DNA from: a bacterium | GTDB taxonomy: Bacteria > Auribacterota > UBA3054 | Assembly: GCA_017557885.1 (NCBI GenBank) | Contig: JAFYXV010000011.1 | Coordinates: forward strand, 1-64,000 | Direction of reading: 5' to 3' | Length of the DNA stretch: 64,000 nt | Shown here: positions 17,851 through 26,900 of the stretch, one piece after another | Layout: each line of letters opens with the position of its first letter | Position numbering within the stretch: the stretch's first letter is position 1 | The notes under the pieces: model-generated | Told to the model about the DNA's origin: nothing | Database searches by the model: none | What the model saw: only the letters and a program-made list of their open reading frames with translations | Position numbers and translations under genes: made by a program

Positions 17851-19640
17851 CACTGCTCCTTTATTTCCGGATGAAGCTTAGTATAGCTCTTGCGCCACTT
17901 GCGATGGGCCCAGAGATAATTTTCCGGCGCCCTTCTGATCTCCTGTTCAAGGCAGGACATCGCGCGCTGAGTCGCTTCCCTGATGTCCTTTTCGGCATCG
18001 TCGGTCTCGGCGACGAAGAAAGGCTCGTAAACGTATGCCTGGAAATGGTGGTCCGGCAGTTCCCGGCAGAAAGCCGGAACTATGGGGCAGTGGGTCATCC
18101 TGGCCAGGGCCGCGGCGGCGCCGGTGGTGGAGCAGACTCTGCCCATGAAGACCGTGGGCACGCCGCCCTTGCCGGCGTACTGATCGGCCACCAGCCCGAT
18201 CTCGCCGCCTTTCCTCAAGGCCCTGATGAGCGGGCGCAGAGCGTCTTTCTTGCTGACGAGCTTAAGCCCGATCTTCACCCTGATGGCGGCGATATGCCTG
18301 TAGATAAGCTTATTGCGGAAGGGGCGGCCGACGGCCGTGAAGTCGCCGCCCAAAAGCGTGCTTGTCCAGCTCTGGGTTTCCCAGTTGCCGTAATGCGCCG
18401 TGAAGTAAACGATGCCGCCGCTGCCCATGGCGTGAGCCTTGGAGACGCGGTCAACGTGCATGGTCTCGAAACCGCTGGGAACCCTCTTGATGAGCCGCGG
18501 CATGATAAGGACGCCGATGGCCACGCGCATGAGATTTCTGAAACTGGCTTTGGCGATGCGCCTCACTTCCTCGCCGCTCTTTTCCGGGAAAGCGTGCCTG
18601 ATATTGTCGATGGCGATGGCGCGCTTTTTAACGCCCAGATAATAGGAGATGTTTCCCAGGATATCAGCCGCCCGGTAGCAGCCGTCTATGCTCATCTTCG
18701 AGCAAATGAACTTGAGCGTAAGGAAGACCGAATAACCTATGAGCCCCACGACATAGGCTGTTTCTATAACAACGATCACCCAGCCGAGGACGCCGGTGGC
18801 CACGAACTTCTCGCCCAGGAGCCACTGCAGACCCGTCGCGGCGGCGGCCTCCTTGTCATAGGGCCAGATGCGGCCCGTCACCTTGATGGTGAAGACCCAG
18901 CCGCAGTGGGTGGCGATAGCCGGCCACAAAGATCCCGTCTTCATGGTGAGCCCGCAGAGCATCAGAGAGCAGACGAAAAGACCTATGAAGCCCGGGACGA
19001 TCACCTGCCAGTCGCAGATGGGTCTCAAAAAGAGCGCCATGTGGTAGAAGCCGGCCAAAGGATCGGTGCCGACGAAATTCGCCTGGGCGACTTTTATGCT
19101 CTTTAAAAAATGGTCGAGGCTGAAAATGTGAAGCGAGGCGAAGATCAAGGATGTGAAAAGAGCGGAATACATGCTCCTGAAGCGCGTCTTGAAGGACGAA
19201 AACAAAAGCCCGCGGAAGATCGTCTCCTCCATAAAAGCCACGACAAAAGAGGAAAGCAGGGCTATAGCGCTCTTGGAGAGAATGTAGCTCCAACTCCTTT
19301 CCTGGTAATGCCGGAATCCGGCTAAATACTGGAGGACCGTCATGAAGGCGATCGTGAGGACGGCGACGATGATCCAGCTGCCGAACTCGTTTTTTATATG
19401 CTGGCGCTTGTAATAGACCTTGTACGGGATCTCTATTCCCAGCTTCTTCCAGAAAATTAAAAACACCAGGACTTCGGAAACAAGGAAAACTCTGTTGAAG
19501 ACCTTGCGGAAAATGAAAGCCTTTGTCAGATCCAATTGGCTCGTCACCCTATAGACCCAGGGGGCCGCGATCATCGCGGCAAACAGGCCTATGAGCGCCA
19601 AGAGGGCGATCAGTTTTATGTTGACTTTTTTCTCCGCCAT
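17850..19640 (-). CDS. CPBP intramembrane protease - LpxL-type acyltransferase fusion
   Basis: A 596-aa membrane protein. Residues 1-290 contain several hydrophobic helices and the CPBP/CAAX-protease motifs MEETIFRG (EExxxR), FASLH (FxxxH) and a later ATHCGW. Residues 310-596 are a lipid A secondary acyltransferase (LpxL/HtrB family) with NIRHAFPE, the catalytic HYGNWE (HxxxxE), GLVADQYAGKGG and PIVPAF. The second half would add an acyl chain to Kdo2-lipid A at the inner membrane; the first half cleaves or binds membrane substrates in its family. I see no stop or SD between them, so this is a true single frame. It is coupled to waaF and to the upstream gene by 1-nt overlaps. A sequencing error joining two genes is possible but less likely. 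Confidence 0.85.
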   Translation of the reverse strand: MAEKKVNIKLIALLALIGLFAAMIAAPWVYRVTSQLDLTKAFIFRKVFNRVFLVSEVLVFLIFWKKLGIEIPYKVYYKRQHIKNEFGSWIIVAVLTIAFMTVLQYLAGFRHYQERSWSYILSKSAIALLSSFVVAFMEETIFRGLLFSSFKTRFRSMYSALFTSLIFASLHIFSLDHFLKSIKVAQANFVGTDPLAGFYHMALFLRPICDWQVIVPGFIGLFVCSLMLCGLTMKTGSLWPAIATHCGWVFTIKVTGRIWPYDKEAAAATGLQWLLGEKFVATGVLGWVIVVIETAYVVGLIGYSVFLTLKFICSKMSIDGCYRAADILGNISYYLGVKKRAIAIDNIRHAFPEKSGEEVRRIAKASFRNLMRVAIGVLIMPRLIKRVPSGFETMHVDRVSKAHAMGSGGIVYFTAHYGNWETQSWTSTLLGGDFTAVGRPFRNKLIYRHIAAIRVKIGLKLVSKKDALRPLIRALRKGGEIGLVADQYAGKGGVPTVFMGRVCSTTGAAAALARMTHCPIVPAFCRELPDHHFQAYVYEPFFVAETDDAEKDIREATQRAMSCLEQEIRRAPENYLWAHRKWRKSYTKLHPEIKEQ

Positions 19641-20920
19641 CACTTCTTCGCTTCTTTTTCCTTCTCTTCCGTTTCGTCCTTTTCTTCCTTCAGCTCATCT
19701 ATGCGCTTCCCAAGTTCGGATTCCGAAGCGGTGTTGAAACCTTCCATGACGTAGCGGACGATCCCCTTTTTGTCGATTATGAAAGTCTTGGGAATATTGT
19801 CTATGTCGTAGGTCTTGACCATTTCCCTTTTCGGATCGGCGTAAATGATGGTGTTCAATCCGCGCTGGAAAGCCGCCAGCGTCTTCATGTCCTGCTGGTC
19901 CGATACGTTGACGAACTGGACGCCGGTGCCGGCGTATTTGGAATGCAGCTTGTCGATGGCCGCCATGTATTCCCGGCAAAGCTGGCTCCAGCTGGCGAAG
20001 AAGGTCAGGACCAGGACGCCCTTGGCTCCCGGCTTGATGATCTTATCCTTGCCGGAGAGATAATTGACCTTGATGTCCGGAGCCTTTTTCCCCAGGAGAG
20101 CGTGGTTGACGTACATGGAGGGCAGTTCCTGCAGGATGTCGAGGTTCGAGATGAAAAGGCCCTTGGGCGGCGTGTAGAAGAAGCCGCTCTCGTCCACGTA
20201 GGTGTTGACCAGCGCCCGCTTCAGGTTCATCTGGGAAAGCAGACGGCCGTAGAGGTTGTAGCGCTTGAATTCCTTTATGATCCCCTCGTTGCTGATCTTC
20301 ATGGTGACTTTATCCGGAACGAAGTTGCTGAAGCCGTAGGCGCCCATGGCGGAGGCCTGCTTGGCGATGCCCTTCAGCATTTCCGAATCGTGGCGGATGT
20401 GGCCCTCGAAATCCCAGCCCTCCGCGTTTTTCTTAACGTCCGTGAAGATGTAGTTGTAGCGCAGCCCGTCGTAGGAATTGGTCTTGGCGGGGGTCAAAAG
20501 ATAGGGCGTGGAGCGCTGCAGAAAGGAGATGAAGATGTCCCCCATGGAGGCCAGCGTCCAGAAGGAAGCCGCCACGGTCTTGCCGTTGGGGGCGATGGAG
20601 ATCTCCCAGCCGTTGGTCCCGTTGGAAAGCGTCAGCTCGTGGGCGCGGGTTATGCCCTCCATGGCGTAAGTGTAAACGTCGCTCCTGAAGCGATAGGGCG
20701 GCTCCTGAACGACCGTTCCGGACTGGATGACGTCGCCCTGGAGAGAATGCACGGTGGAGGTGAAAGCCAGATCCAGGCAGTCCACCGCCGCAAGCCTTTC
20801 CGCAATCTCGGAAAAAGCCTTGGAGATCTTCTCCGGCTCGCCGAACATGTTGACGTCCTCTTTGCTTCCCGCCCAAAGAGCCAGGGAAGATATGATCAGA
20901 GTTAAAGCAAACGCTCTCAT
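19640..20920 (-). CDS. LolA-like domain plus thioredoxin-like domain protein
   Basis: A 426-aa exported protein. After a signal peptide (MRAFALTLIISSLALWAGS) comes a beta-rich domain (about 30-240) resembling outer-membrane lipoprotein carrier/sorting proteins, then a TlpA/redoxin-like domain (about 270-405: GKKAPDIKVN, VLVLTFFASW, NIPKTFIIDKKGIV), and a charged lysine/glutamate tail. The family's WCxxC site reads WSQLC: the first, attacking cysteine is serine and only the second remains, so it is unlikely to act as a normal disulfide reductase. It lies among LPS and envelope genes and probably helps envelope assembly. SD AAGGA is 11 nt from the ATG. Confidence 0.7.
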   Translation of the reverse strand: MRAFALTLIISSLALWAGSKEDVNMFGEPEKISKAFSEIAERLAAVDCLDLAFTSTVHSLQGDVIQSGTVVQEPPYRFRSDVYTYAMEGITRAHELTLSNGTNGWEISIAPNGKTVAASFWTLASMGDIFISFLQRSTPYLLTPAKTNSYDGLRYNYIFTDVKKNAEGWDFEGHIRHDSEMLKGIAKQASAMGAYGFSNFVPDKVTMKISNEGIIKEFKRYNLYGRLLSQMNLKRALVNTYVDESGFFYTPPKGLFISNLDILQELPSMYVNHALLGKKAPDIKVNYLSGKDKIIKPGAKGVLVLTFFASWSQLCREYMAAIDKLHSKYAGTGVQFVNVSDQQDMKTLAAFQRGLNTIIYADPKREMVKTYDIDNIPKTFIIDKKGIVRYVMEGFNTASESELGKRIDELKEEKDETEEKEKEAKK

Positions 20921-20935
20921 AAAACTTAAAATTCC

Positions 20936-21988
20936 TTAGCGTTCAAAATAAAAAGGCGAATAATAGCCGGTTCTCCAGCCGCGCTTCGGCAGCTCCAGTT
21001 TTGGTGAAAAACCGCCGGTCAAGGAGAAGAGATCCTTCAGATTCTCCATGAAGTCCTTCTCTTCCGAATATTCCACTATCTCGAATTCCGAAAGCCCCAG
21101 CTCCCTGAAAGTCTTCTCCACTTCGTCCATGTAGCCGATCTTGTCCGCAAGCCCGTTCTCCACGGCCTGCTTGGCGGTGTAGATGCGCCCGTCCGCCAGT
21201 TCTTTCACCTTATCGACGCTCATGTGGCGCCCGTCCGCGATGACGCTGACGAAGCGGTCGTAGAGTTCGCCGATGACGGCGTGGACCACGTTGGAGACTT
21301 CCGGAGAGACGCTGTGCATGGGGTTCAGCATATCCTTCATGGGTCCCGAGGTGAAGGTCACGTCGGAAACTCCCAGTTTTCGCAGGGCGTCACCGTACTG
21401 GTAGGTCTGCATGATGACGCCGATGGAGCCGGTCAGGGTCGTGGGAGTTATGACGATCTTGTCGGCGTGGGAGGAGACGTAATAGCCGCCGGAGGCCGCC
21501 AGTTCCTGCATATAGACCACCACATAGCGGTTGCTGGAGGAATTCTTGAATTTCTGGACCGCCTGGTCTATGACGTCGCAGGCCGTGATTTCTCCGCCGG
21601 GGCTGTTGACGGTCAGAAGCAATCCCCTGATCCTGCTGTCTTTGGCTGATTCCTCAATGGCGTCAACGATACTTTCCGCCGAATCCTTCTTGTCTTCCCA
21701 GAAGCGGCTGCTGCGCTCCGCGAAGCTGATGGGGCCCTTTATGGAGATGTCGATGACCTGAGGCTTCAGGTCGTTGGCAGGTGCGGTCTCCTCGTTCTTG
21801 CCAGGATCGCTCAAATTCAGGGCGAAAGCCTTGATCTCGGTGGCCAGGGCGAAGATGGCGAAAGCCATCACCAGAATGGCGCCGCAAATGAGGAGCGCCC
21901 CCAGGAACCCCAGGCAGCCGCAGCTTTTTCCGCCGCGGCCGCCGGGTTCCGGAGAAACAGGCGCGTCTGGAATGTTGTTCAGATTCAT
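20936..21988 (-). CDS. sppA: Signal peptide peptidase SppA, short form
   Basis: A 350-aa S49 serine protease anchored by one transmembrane segment (about 25-52), with a cytosolic N-terminus rich in Gly/Pro and two cysteines (CGC). Motifs: NSPGGEI, the serine nucleophile in AASGGYY, TGSIGVI, and the general-base lysine in SGPMKDM, all as in Bacillus-type SppA. It degrades leftover signal peptides at the membrane, which fits the heavy secretion load of this genome. It overlaps ackA by 4 nt (ATGA), so translation is coupled. Confidence 0.92.
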   Translation of the reverse strand: MNLNNIPDAPVSPEPGGRGGKSCGCLGFLGALLICGAILVMAFAIFALATEIKAFALNLSDPGKNEETAPANDLKPQVIDISIKGPISFAERSSRFWEDKKDSAESIVDAIEESAKDSRIRGLLLTVNSPGGEITACDVIDQAVQKFKNSSSNRYVVVYMQELAASGGYYVSSHADKIVITPTTLTGSIGVIMQTYQYGDALRKLGVSDVTFTSGPMKDMLNPMHSVSPEVSNVVHAVIGELYDRFVSVIADGRHMSVDKVKELADGRIYTAKQAVENGLADKIGYMDEVEKTFRELGLSEFEIVEYSEEKDFMENLKDLFSLTGGFSPKLELPKRGWRTGYYSPFYFER

Positions 21989-23172
21989 TTATTGACCAGT
22001 TCGTAGGTTTCCAAAGCGATCATCAGCTCTTCGTTGGTGGGGATCACCCAGACGGGGATCTTGGAAGAGGACTTGGACACGCAGCCCGCGAAGCCTCTCT
22101 CCTTGTTCTTTTCGCCCAGTTCCAATCCGAGGCCGCTCAGGTTGCCGCAGACCCATTCCCGCATCTCGGCGGAATTTTCGCCGATGCCGGCGGTGAAGAC
22201 GATGGCGTCGGTCTTGGGGAGCAGCGAAACGTAGGAGCCCACGTACTTGGCGATAGAATAAGCCGTCATCTCCAGAACGAGCTTGGCCTGCGCGTTGCCT
22301 TCCTTGGCGGCGCCTTCCACGTCGCGCATGTCGCTAGAGACTTCGGAAACGCCCAAAAATCCGCTCTGCTTGTTTAAGATCTTGTTGACTTCCGCCGGAG
22401 CGATGCCGAGGTTCTCGATGAGGTACAGAACGATGGCGGGGTCGATGTCGCCGCTTCTGGTGCCCATGACGACGCCGGCCAAGGGAGTCAGGCCCATGGA
22501 GGTGTCGATGCATTTGCCGCCTTTGACGCAGGTGATGGAGGAGCCGTTGCCAAGGTGGCAGACGACGATGTTCACTTCATCCAAGGGTTTCCCGCTCATC
22601 TCGGCGTAGGCCCTGGTCACGAACTTGTGGCTGGTGCCGTGGAAACCGTAGCGCCTGATGCCGTTTTCCTTGTAGAACTTGTAGGGCAGGGCGTACTGGA
22701 AGGCCTTGGCGGGCATGGTCTGGTGGAAAGCCGTGTCGAAGACCGCCACGTTGGGAACGCCCGGCAGGGCTTTCTGGCAGGCCTTGATGCCGGCCATGTT
22801 GGCGGGGTTGTGCAGCGGAGCAAGTTTGCCGCATTCTTCGATGCAGGCTATAACTTCGTCGTTGATGACCGCGGAGGAGAAGAACTTTTCGCCGCCGTGG
22901 ACCACGCGGTGTCCGAAGGCGTCGATCTTCTGCCCTTCCTTCAGGACGTCTTTCTTCAGGGCTTCAATGACGTAAGAGACCGCTTCCGTATGGTCGGAGG
23001 CTTTTATGGGCGAGCTGGGAAGCTTCGTTTCGCCGTAGGACATCTTGAACATGGCGTCGCCGCCCAAGCCGATGCGCTCCACCAATCCTTTGGCGGCCAC
23101 GGTGCGCTCGGGAAGAGAGATTAGCTGAAATTTAAGGCTGGAACTGCCGCAGTTGATGACAAGAATAAACAT
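21985..23172 (-). CDS. ackA: Acetate kinase
   Basis: A 395-aa cytosolic ASKHA-fold kinase that makes ATP from acetyl phosphate. Full-length: the N-terminal phosphate-binding line INCGSSSLKFQLI, HRVVHGGEKF, FDTAFHQTMP with RRYGFHGTSHKFV, GNGSSI, DTSMGLTPLAG, and FTAGIGENS near the C-terminus. Phosphotransacetylase is not in the window. It sits oddly among envelope genes and overlaps sppA. SD AAGGA precedes the ATG. Confidence 0.97.
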   Translation of the reverse strand: MFILVINCGSSSLKFQLISLPERTVAAKGLVERIGLGGDAMFKMSYGETKLPSSPIKASDHTEAVSYVIEALKKDVLKEGQKIDAFGHRVVHGGEKFFSSAVINDEVIACIEECGKLAPLHNPANMAGIKACQKALPGVPNVAVFDTAFHQTMPAKAFQYALPYKFYKENGIRRYGFHGTSHKFVTRAYAEMSGKPLDEVNIVVCHLGNGSSITCVKGGKCIDTSMGLTPLAGVVMGTRSGDIDPAIVLYLIENLGIAPAEVNKILNKQSGFLGVSEVSSDMRDVEGAAKEGNAQAKLVLEMTAYSIAKYVGSYVSLLPKTDAIVFTAGIGENSAEMREWVCGNLSGLGLELGEKNKERGFAGCVSKSSSKIPVWVIPTNEELMIALETYELVNK

Positions 23173-23199
23173 TTTGTTTTCCTTAAGCTTTGTTGATAA

Positions 23200-23805
23200 T
23201 TAGAATTTTTTCCATTCGTAAGTTTTGCCGTTGCTGACTTCGACCCAGATGCCTTTGGCTTTGGCGGCGTAAACGGCAGCGTAGGTCTTCTGGATCTCGG
23301 CCACGGTCGTGTTCTGGCTCTTGGCTTCCTCTTCGTAGAAAGCCTTCCTGGCGGCGTTCAGCTTTTTGACGGCTTCCTGGGCGGCGGCGGCGACAGAGGG
23401 ATCGCACTTCTCGGGCTTGCCCACATAGGAGACATAGCCGTCCTTGTTCTCGCCGACGTAGCCGGTCTTCATATATTTGACGTAGGTGTCGGCGAAGAGC
23501 TTCTTCATCGTCTGGTAAGCCTGGGACTTCTGCTCGGCGGCTTCGCAGCTAGAGATCGAGAGAGCCGCGACAAAACGCTCCATCACTCTTACGAAAGCGG
23601 AGTCCGGCTCCGGCTCCGGCTCGTCGTCAAGTCCGGCGTAAAGATCGTCCACCACTTCCTCAGCGTGCTGATAGATGTGGATGTTTATCTCAGCGTTGAT
23701 GGCGATGGGTTTTTCGGAGTCGCCGGTGATCTTGACTTCAGGAGTGCAGGCGCAGTAGAGCGCCAGACCGATGATCGCGCAGAAGATGAGGCCTAAGTTT
23801 TTCAT
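23200..23805 (-). CDS. Lipoprotein joining YnbE-like and YdbL-like (DUF1318) regions
   Basis: A 201-aa protein with a lipoprotein-type signal (MKNLGLIFCAIIGLALYCAC). The first mature part, PEVKITGDSEKPIAINAEIN with HIYQHAEEVVDDL after it, resembles E. coli YnbE, which follows the same pattern of PI-x-I-N repeats. The C-terminal part (about 120-201: GYVGENKDGYV, AQEAVKKLNAARKAFYEEEA, GIWVEVSNGK) resembles YdbL/DUF1318. In enterobacteria ydbH-ynbE-ydbL are three genes of one operon, and YdbH-YnbE form an envelope phospholipid-transport bridge. A fused YnbE-YdbL is inferred here; no YdbH-like protein is in the window. SD AAAAGGAA. First gene of the envelope operon. Confidence 0.7.
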   Translation of the reverse strand: MKNLGLIFCAIIGLALYCACTPEVKITGDSEKPIAINAEINIHIYQHAEEVVDDLYAGLDDEPEPEPDSAFVRVMERFVAALSISSCEAAEQKSQAYQTMKKLFADTYVKYMKTGYVGENKDGYVSYVGKPEKCDPSVAAAAQEAVKKLNAARKAFYEEEAKSQNTTVAEIQKTYAAVYAAKAKGIWVEVSNGKTYEWKKF

Positions 23806-23847
23806 AGTTTTTTCCTTTTGTTTTGGATTTTATATGTTTATCTATTT

Positions 23848-23860
23848 ATTTTAGCAAAAA
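23848..23860 (-). promoter_or_regulatory. Extended -10 promoter of the envelope operon
   Basis: TTTTTGCTAAAAT on the minus strand (23860-23848), with no good -35. The start would be near 23841, about 36 nt before the ATG at 23805. The same 13-mer occurs at 50430-50418. Confidence 0.5.
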
Positions 23861-23932
23861 TCCGAACGAGGCGTCCGATGGTTCTTAAAAAGCCCAAGAG
23901 CAATGGCGGAGCGAGTTTAGGCATGCGACAGG

Positions 23933-23945
23933 TTTTTGCTATAAT
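23933..23945 (+). promoter_or_regulatory. Extended -10 promoter of the third PEP-CTERM giant
   Basis: TTTTTGCTATAAT (23933-23945), diverging from the copy on the other strand 80 bp away and differing from it in one base. No convincing -35 at 17 bp. Confidence 0.55.
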
Positions 23946-23991
23946 AAACCTGTTAAACCTTTTTCAATTTAACATAAACCCAACGGAAGTT

Positions 23992-26900
23992 ATGAAAAAA
24001 CTTTTTGTCTTCGCCCTCGCGGCGATCGCGGTTATCTCGGCCGCCAGCCTCTTCGCTGAAGAAGAGGTCATCTGGTCCGAGGATTTCAGCACCTATACCA
24101 CGGGCGATTTGATGTCCGCCCACAGCAACGAGTGGACCACCACCGGCCCCCACCTCATCGTGGAAGAGGCTGACGGCAACAAGTGCGTCAAATTCTTCGC
24201 CCCCGACGGCGAATCCTTGAAAAGCCTTAGCTTCATCAAAGTCCCCGACACCACTCCTCTCTGCGGCCGTTACTACATCCGCTTTTCCTGCAGATTGAAA
24301 CTCTTCAAGGAATCCCAGGTCATGCACGGCTTCCGCGGCCCTGAAGACTACTTCATGTTCGACTTTATCAACAAGCACGGCGACGGCTACGGCGTGGACT
24401 GCGACCGCTCCTACGGATCCCTTCTTTTCACCGACGGCCGTTTCCCCCACGAACAGTGGGCTGACTACAGCTTCCTGATGGAGATCACCCCGAGCGCCTA
24501 CCGTCTTAAAAATATGGTGGTGAACGGCGTCACCAACGAATACGACATCGCCGTCAAGATCAGCGGCAGCGGCTCCATCGGCACCAGACTCTTCTTTGGC
24601 GGCTGGGGCAACCCCGAATTTTACCTCGACGACTTCAAGATCACCAAAGTCCTTAAAGAAGGCCAGCCCGTCACCGCGGCTGTCGTCAACGGCAACCTCG
24701 ATCTGAACACCGACGAGACCACCATCAGCATCATCAACAAGGGCGCCGGCTCCTTCAATTACAAGGCCACCATCGCCAGCGGCTTTGACTTCGCTTCTCT
24801 GGAAGATGCCGAAGGCACCTGCGAAGGCGCGGCCACCGTCAAGTTCAAAGTTGACCGCACCGCCATGGGCAACCAGTACTATCACGTGCCCGTCACCATC
24901 GACGGCGGCGAAGCCGGCAGCGTCACCGTTTATGTCGGCGTGGCCAGCGGCCTCGTCCTTATGAACTGCGACTTCGAATGCTACGAGGAAGGCAAGCGCC
25001 TCCCCGACCAGGACACCCTCTGGCAGAGCAACGGCCCCCACTATGTCATCACCGACGAAGGCAGCAAGTGCATGCGCTTCTACGCTGAGGAAGGCCAGTC
25101 CCTCTACAACATCACCTACAACTCCATCCCCGACACGAAGCAGTACACCACGAACTACTACGTCAAGTTCTCCTGCCGCATGAAGGTCCTGGAAGAATCC
25201 CAGGTCATGCACGGCATCAGGAACTACTTCATGTTCGACGCCATCAACAAGCTGGGCAACGCCTACGTCGTTGACTGCCACCGCTTCTACGTCACCGAGA
25301 TGAAGCTCACCACCGGCTACTTCCCCAACGGCAAGTGGACCGACTACAGCTTCGTGATGGACATCACCCCGGGCTCCTACCGTCTGAGATCCATGACCAT
25401 CAACGGCGTGACCGACGACTTCAACCTGCCCAAGGGCGAAGAATCCGGCCAGGGCGAGATCGGCAACGCCATCTACTTCGGCGGCTGGGGCTCCCCCGAC
25501 ATCTACATCGACGACATCCAGCTTGAACTGGTCGAGAAAGAAGCCAAGCCCGAACTGGACGTCTCCTTCAACAGCAACATCGGCCTCGAGGAGACCGAGT
25601 CCATCATCACCATCATGAACCGCGGCGGCGGCACCCTGAACTACAACGTCAGCCTCGGCGCCGACTACGCCTGGGCCAGCCTGGAAGGCGCGGAAGGCTC
25701 CTGCCAGGGCTCCGCTGAAGTTAAGCTCCTCCTCGACCGCGCTGAAATGGGCGAGGAATACTACCGCGGCACCATCCATGTGGACGGCGGCGAAGCCGGC
25801 AGCCAGGACCTTAGCTTCGGCGTAGCCAGCGGCCATGTCCTCTACGGCAACGATTTTGAAATGTACACCGTGGGACAGCCCATCGTCACCCAGGACGGCG
25901 CCTGGACCGGCAACGAGGCGAACCTCATCGAGACCGACGCCTCCCAGTATCTGCGTTTGACGGAATACACCCTCAACATGACGGTCCCCGACACAACGCA
26001 ATACGCCAACAAATACATGATCCGCTTCAACTGCCGCGCCAAGGCCAACAGCTTCGACGCCCAGATCTGCCACGGCTTCAGGAACGGCTTCATGATCGAC
26101 GCCATCGACAAGTTCGGCGACGGCCATTACGTCGTTGACCTCAACCGTATGAACGGCAGCTTCATGCAGCTCACCAGCGGATGCTTCCCCCAGGGCGAAT
26201 GGTGCGACTACGGCTTCCTCCTGGATGTCAGGACCGGCGTCGTGGCCATGAAGTCCATCTGGATCAACGGCGTCACCAACGACTTCGAGCAGGCCGCCCA
26301 GAACCAGGACGGCATGAAGCTCGGCGACTTCTACATCTACGGCTGGGGCCTCCCCGATTTCTGCATCGACGACATGGAGATCACCCTGGTGGATCGCGCT
26401 GCCTATCCGGTGCCCGTTCTGCCCTCCGCCGCTCCTGTTTCCTACCGCGACACCTATGAAGCCACGGTCGTCAACGATGGCGGCGGCGCGGCCAAGACGA
26501 GCGTCACAGTCCTCGACTACACCGATTTCGTGACCGCCAAGACCTCCGGCAAGCTTGAGACCACCGATAAGGTGACCTTCACCGTCACCAGAGACGGCCT
26601 CCAGGACGGCTTCTACTACGCCCGCTTCCGCTACGCCTACGAAGGCATCGATAGCGAGATCACCGGCGCTGTGACCAGCCTGGTCTCCTTCGCGGTGGGC
26701 GGCTGGTACTACGGCACCGACTTCCAGGGCCCCTATTTCCAGGAAGGCTCCCTCAACGGCCAGCCCGGCTGGACCGCCAGCGAGGACATCCAGATCGAAA
26801 AGATCAACGGCGAAAGCTGCCTCACCTTTACCGCCAATTCCATCGCCACTTTGGCCGCATGCGTCCCGAACCAGGCCGCCTTCACCCTGCAGGGCCGCGT

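Noticed and set aside
23818-23991. A longer N-terminus for the third PEP-CTERM protein (58 extra codons)
   Set aside because: The region contains the promoter, and the signal peptide starts at ATG 23992; an extension would bury it.
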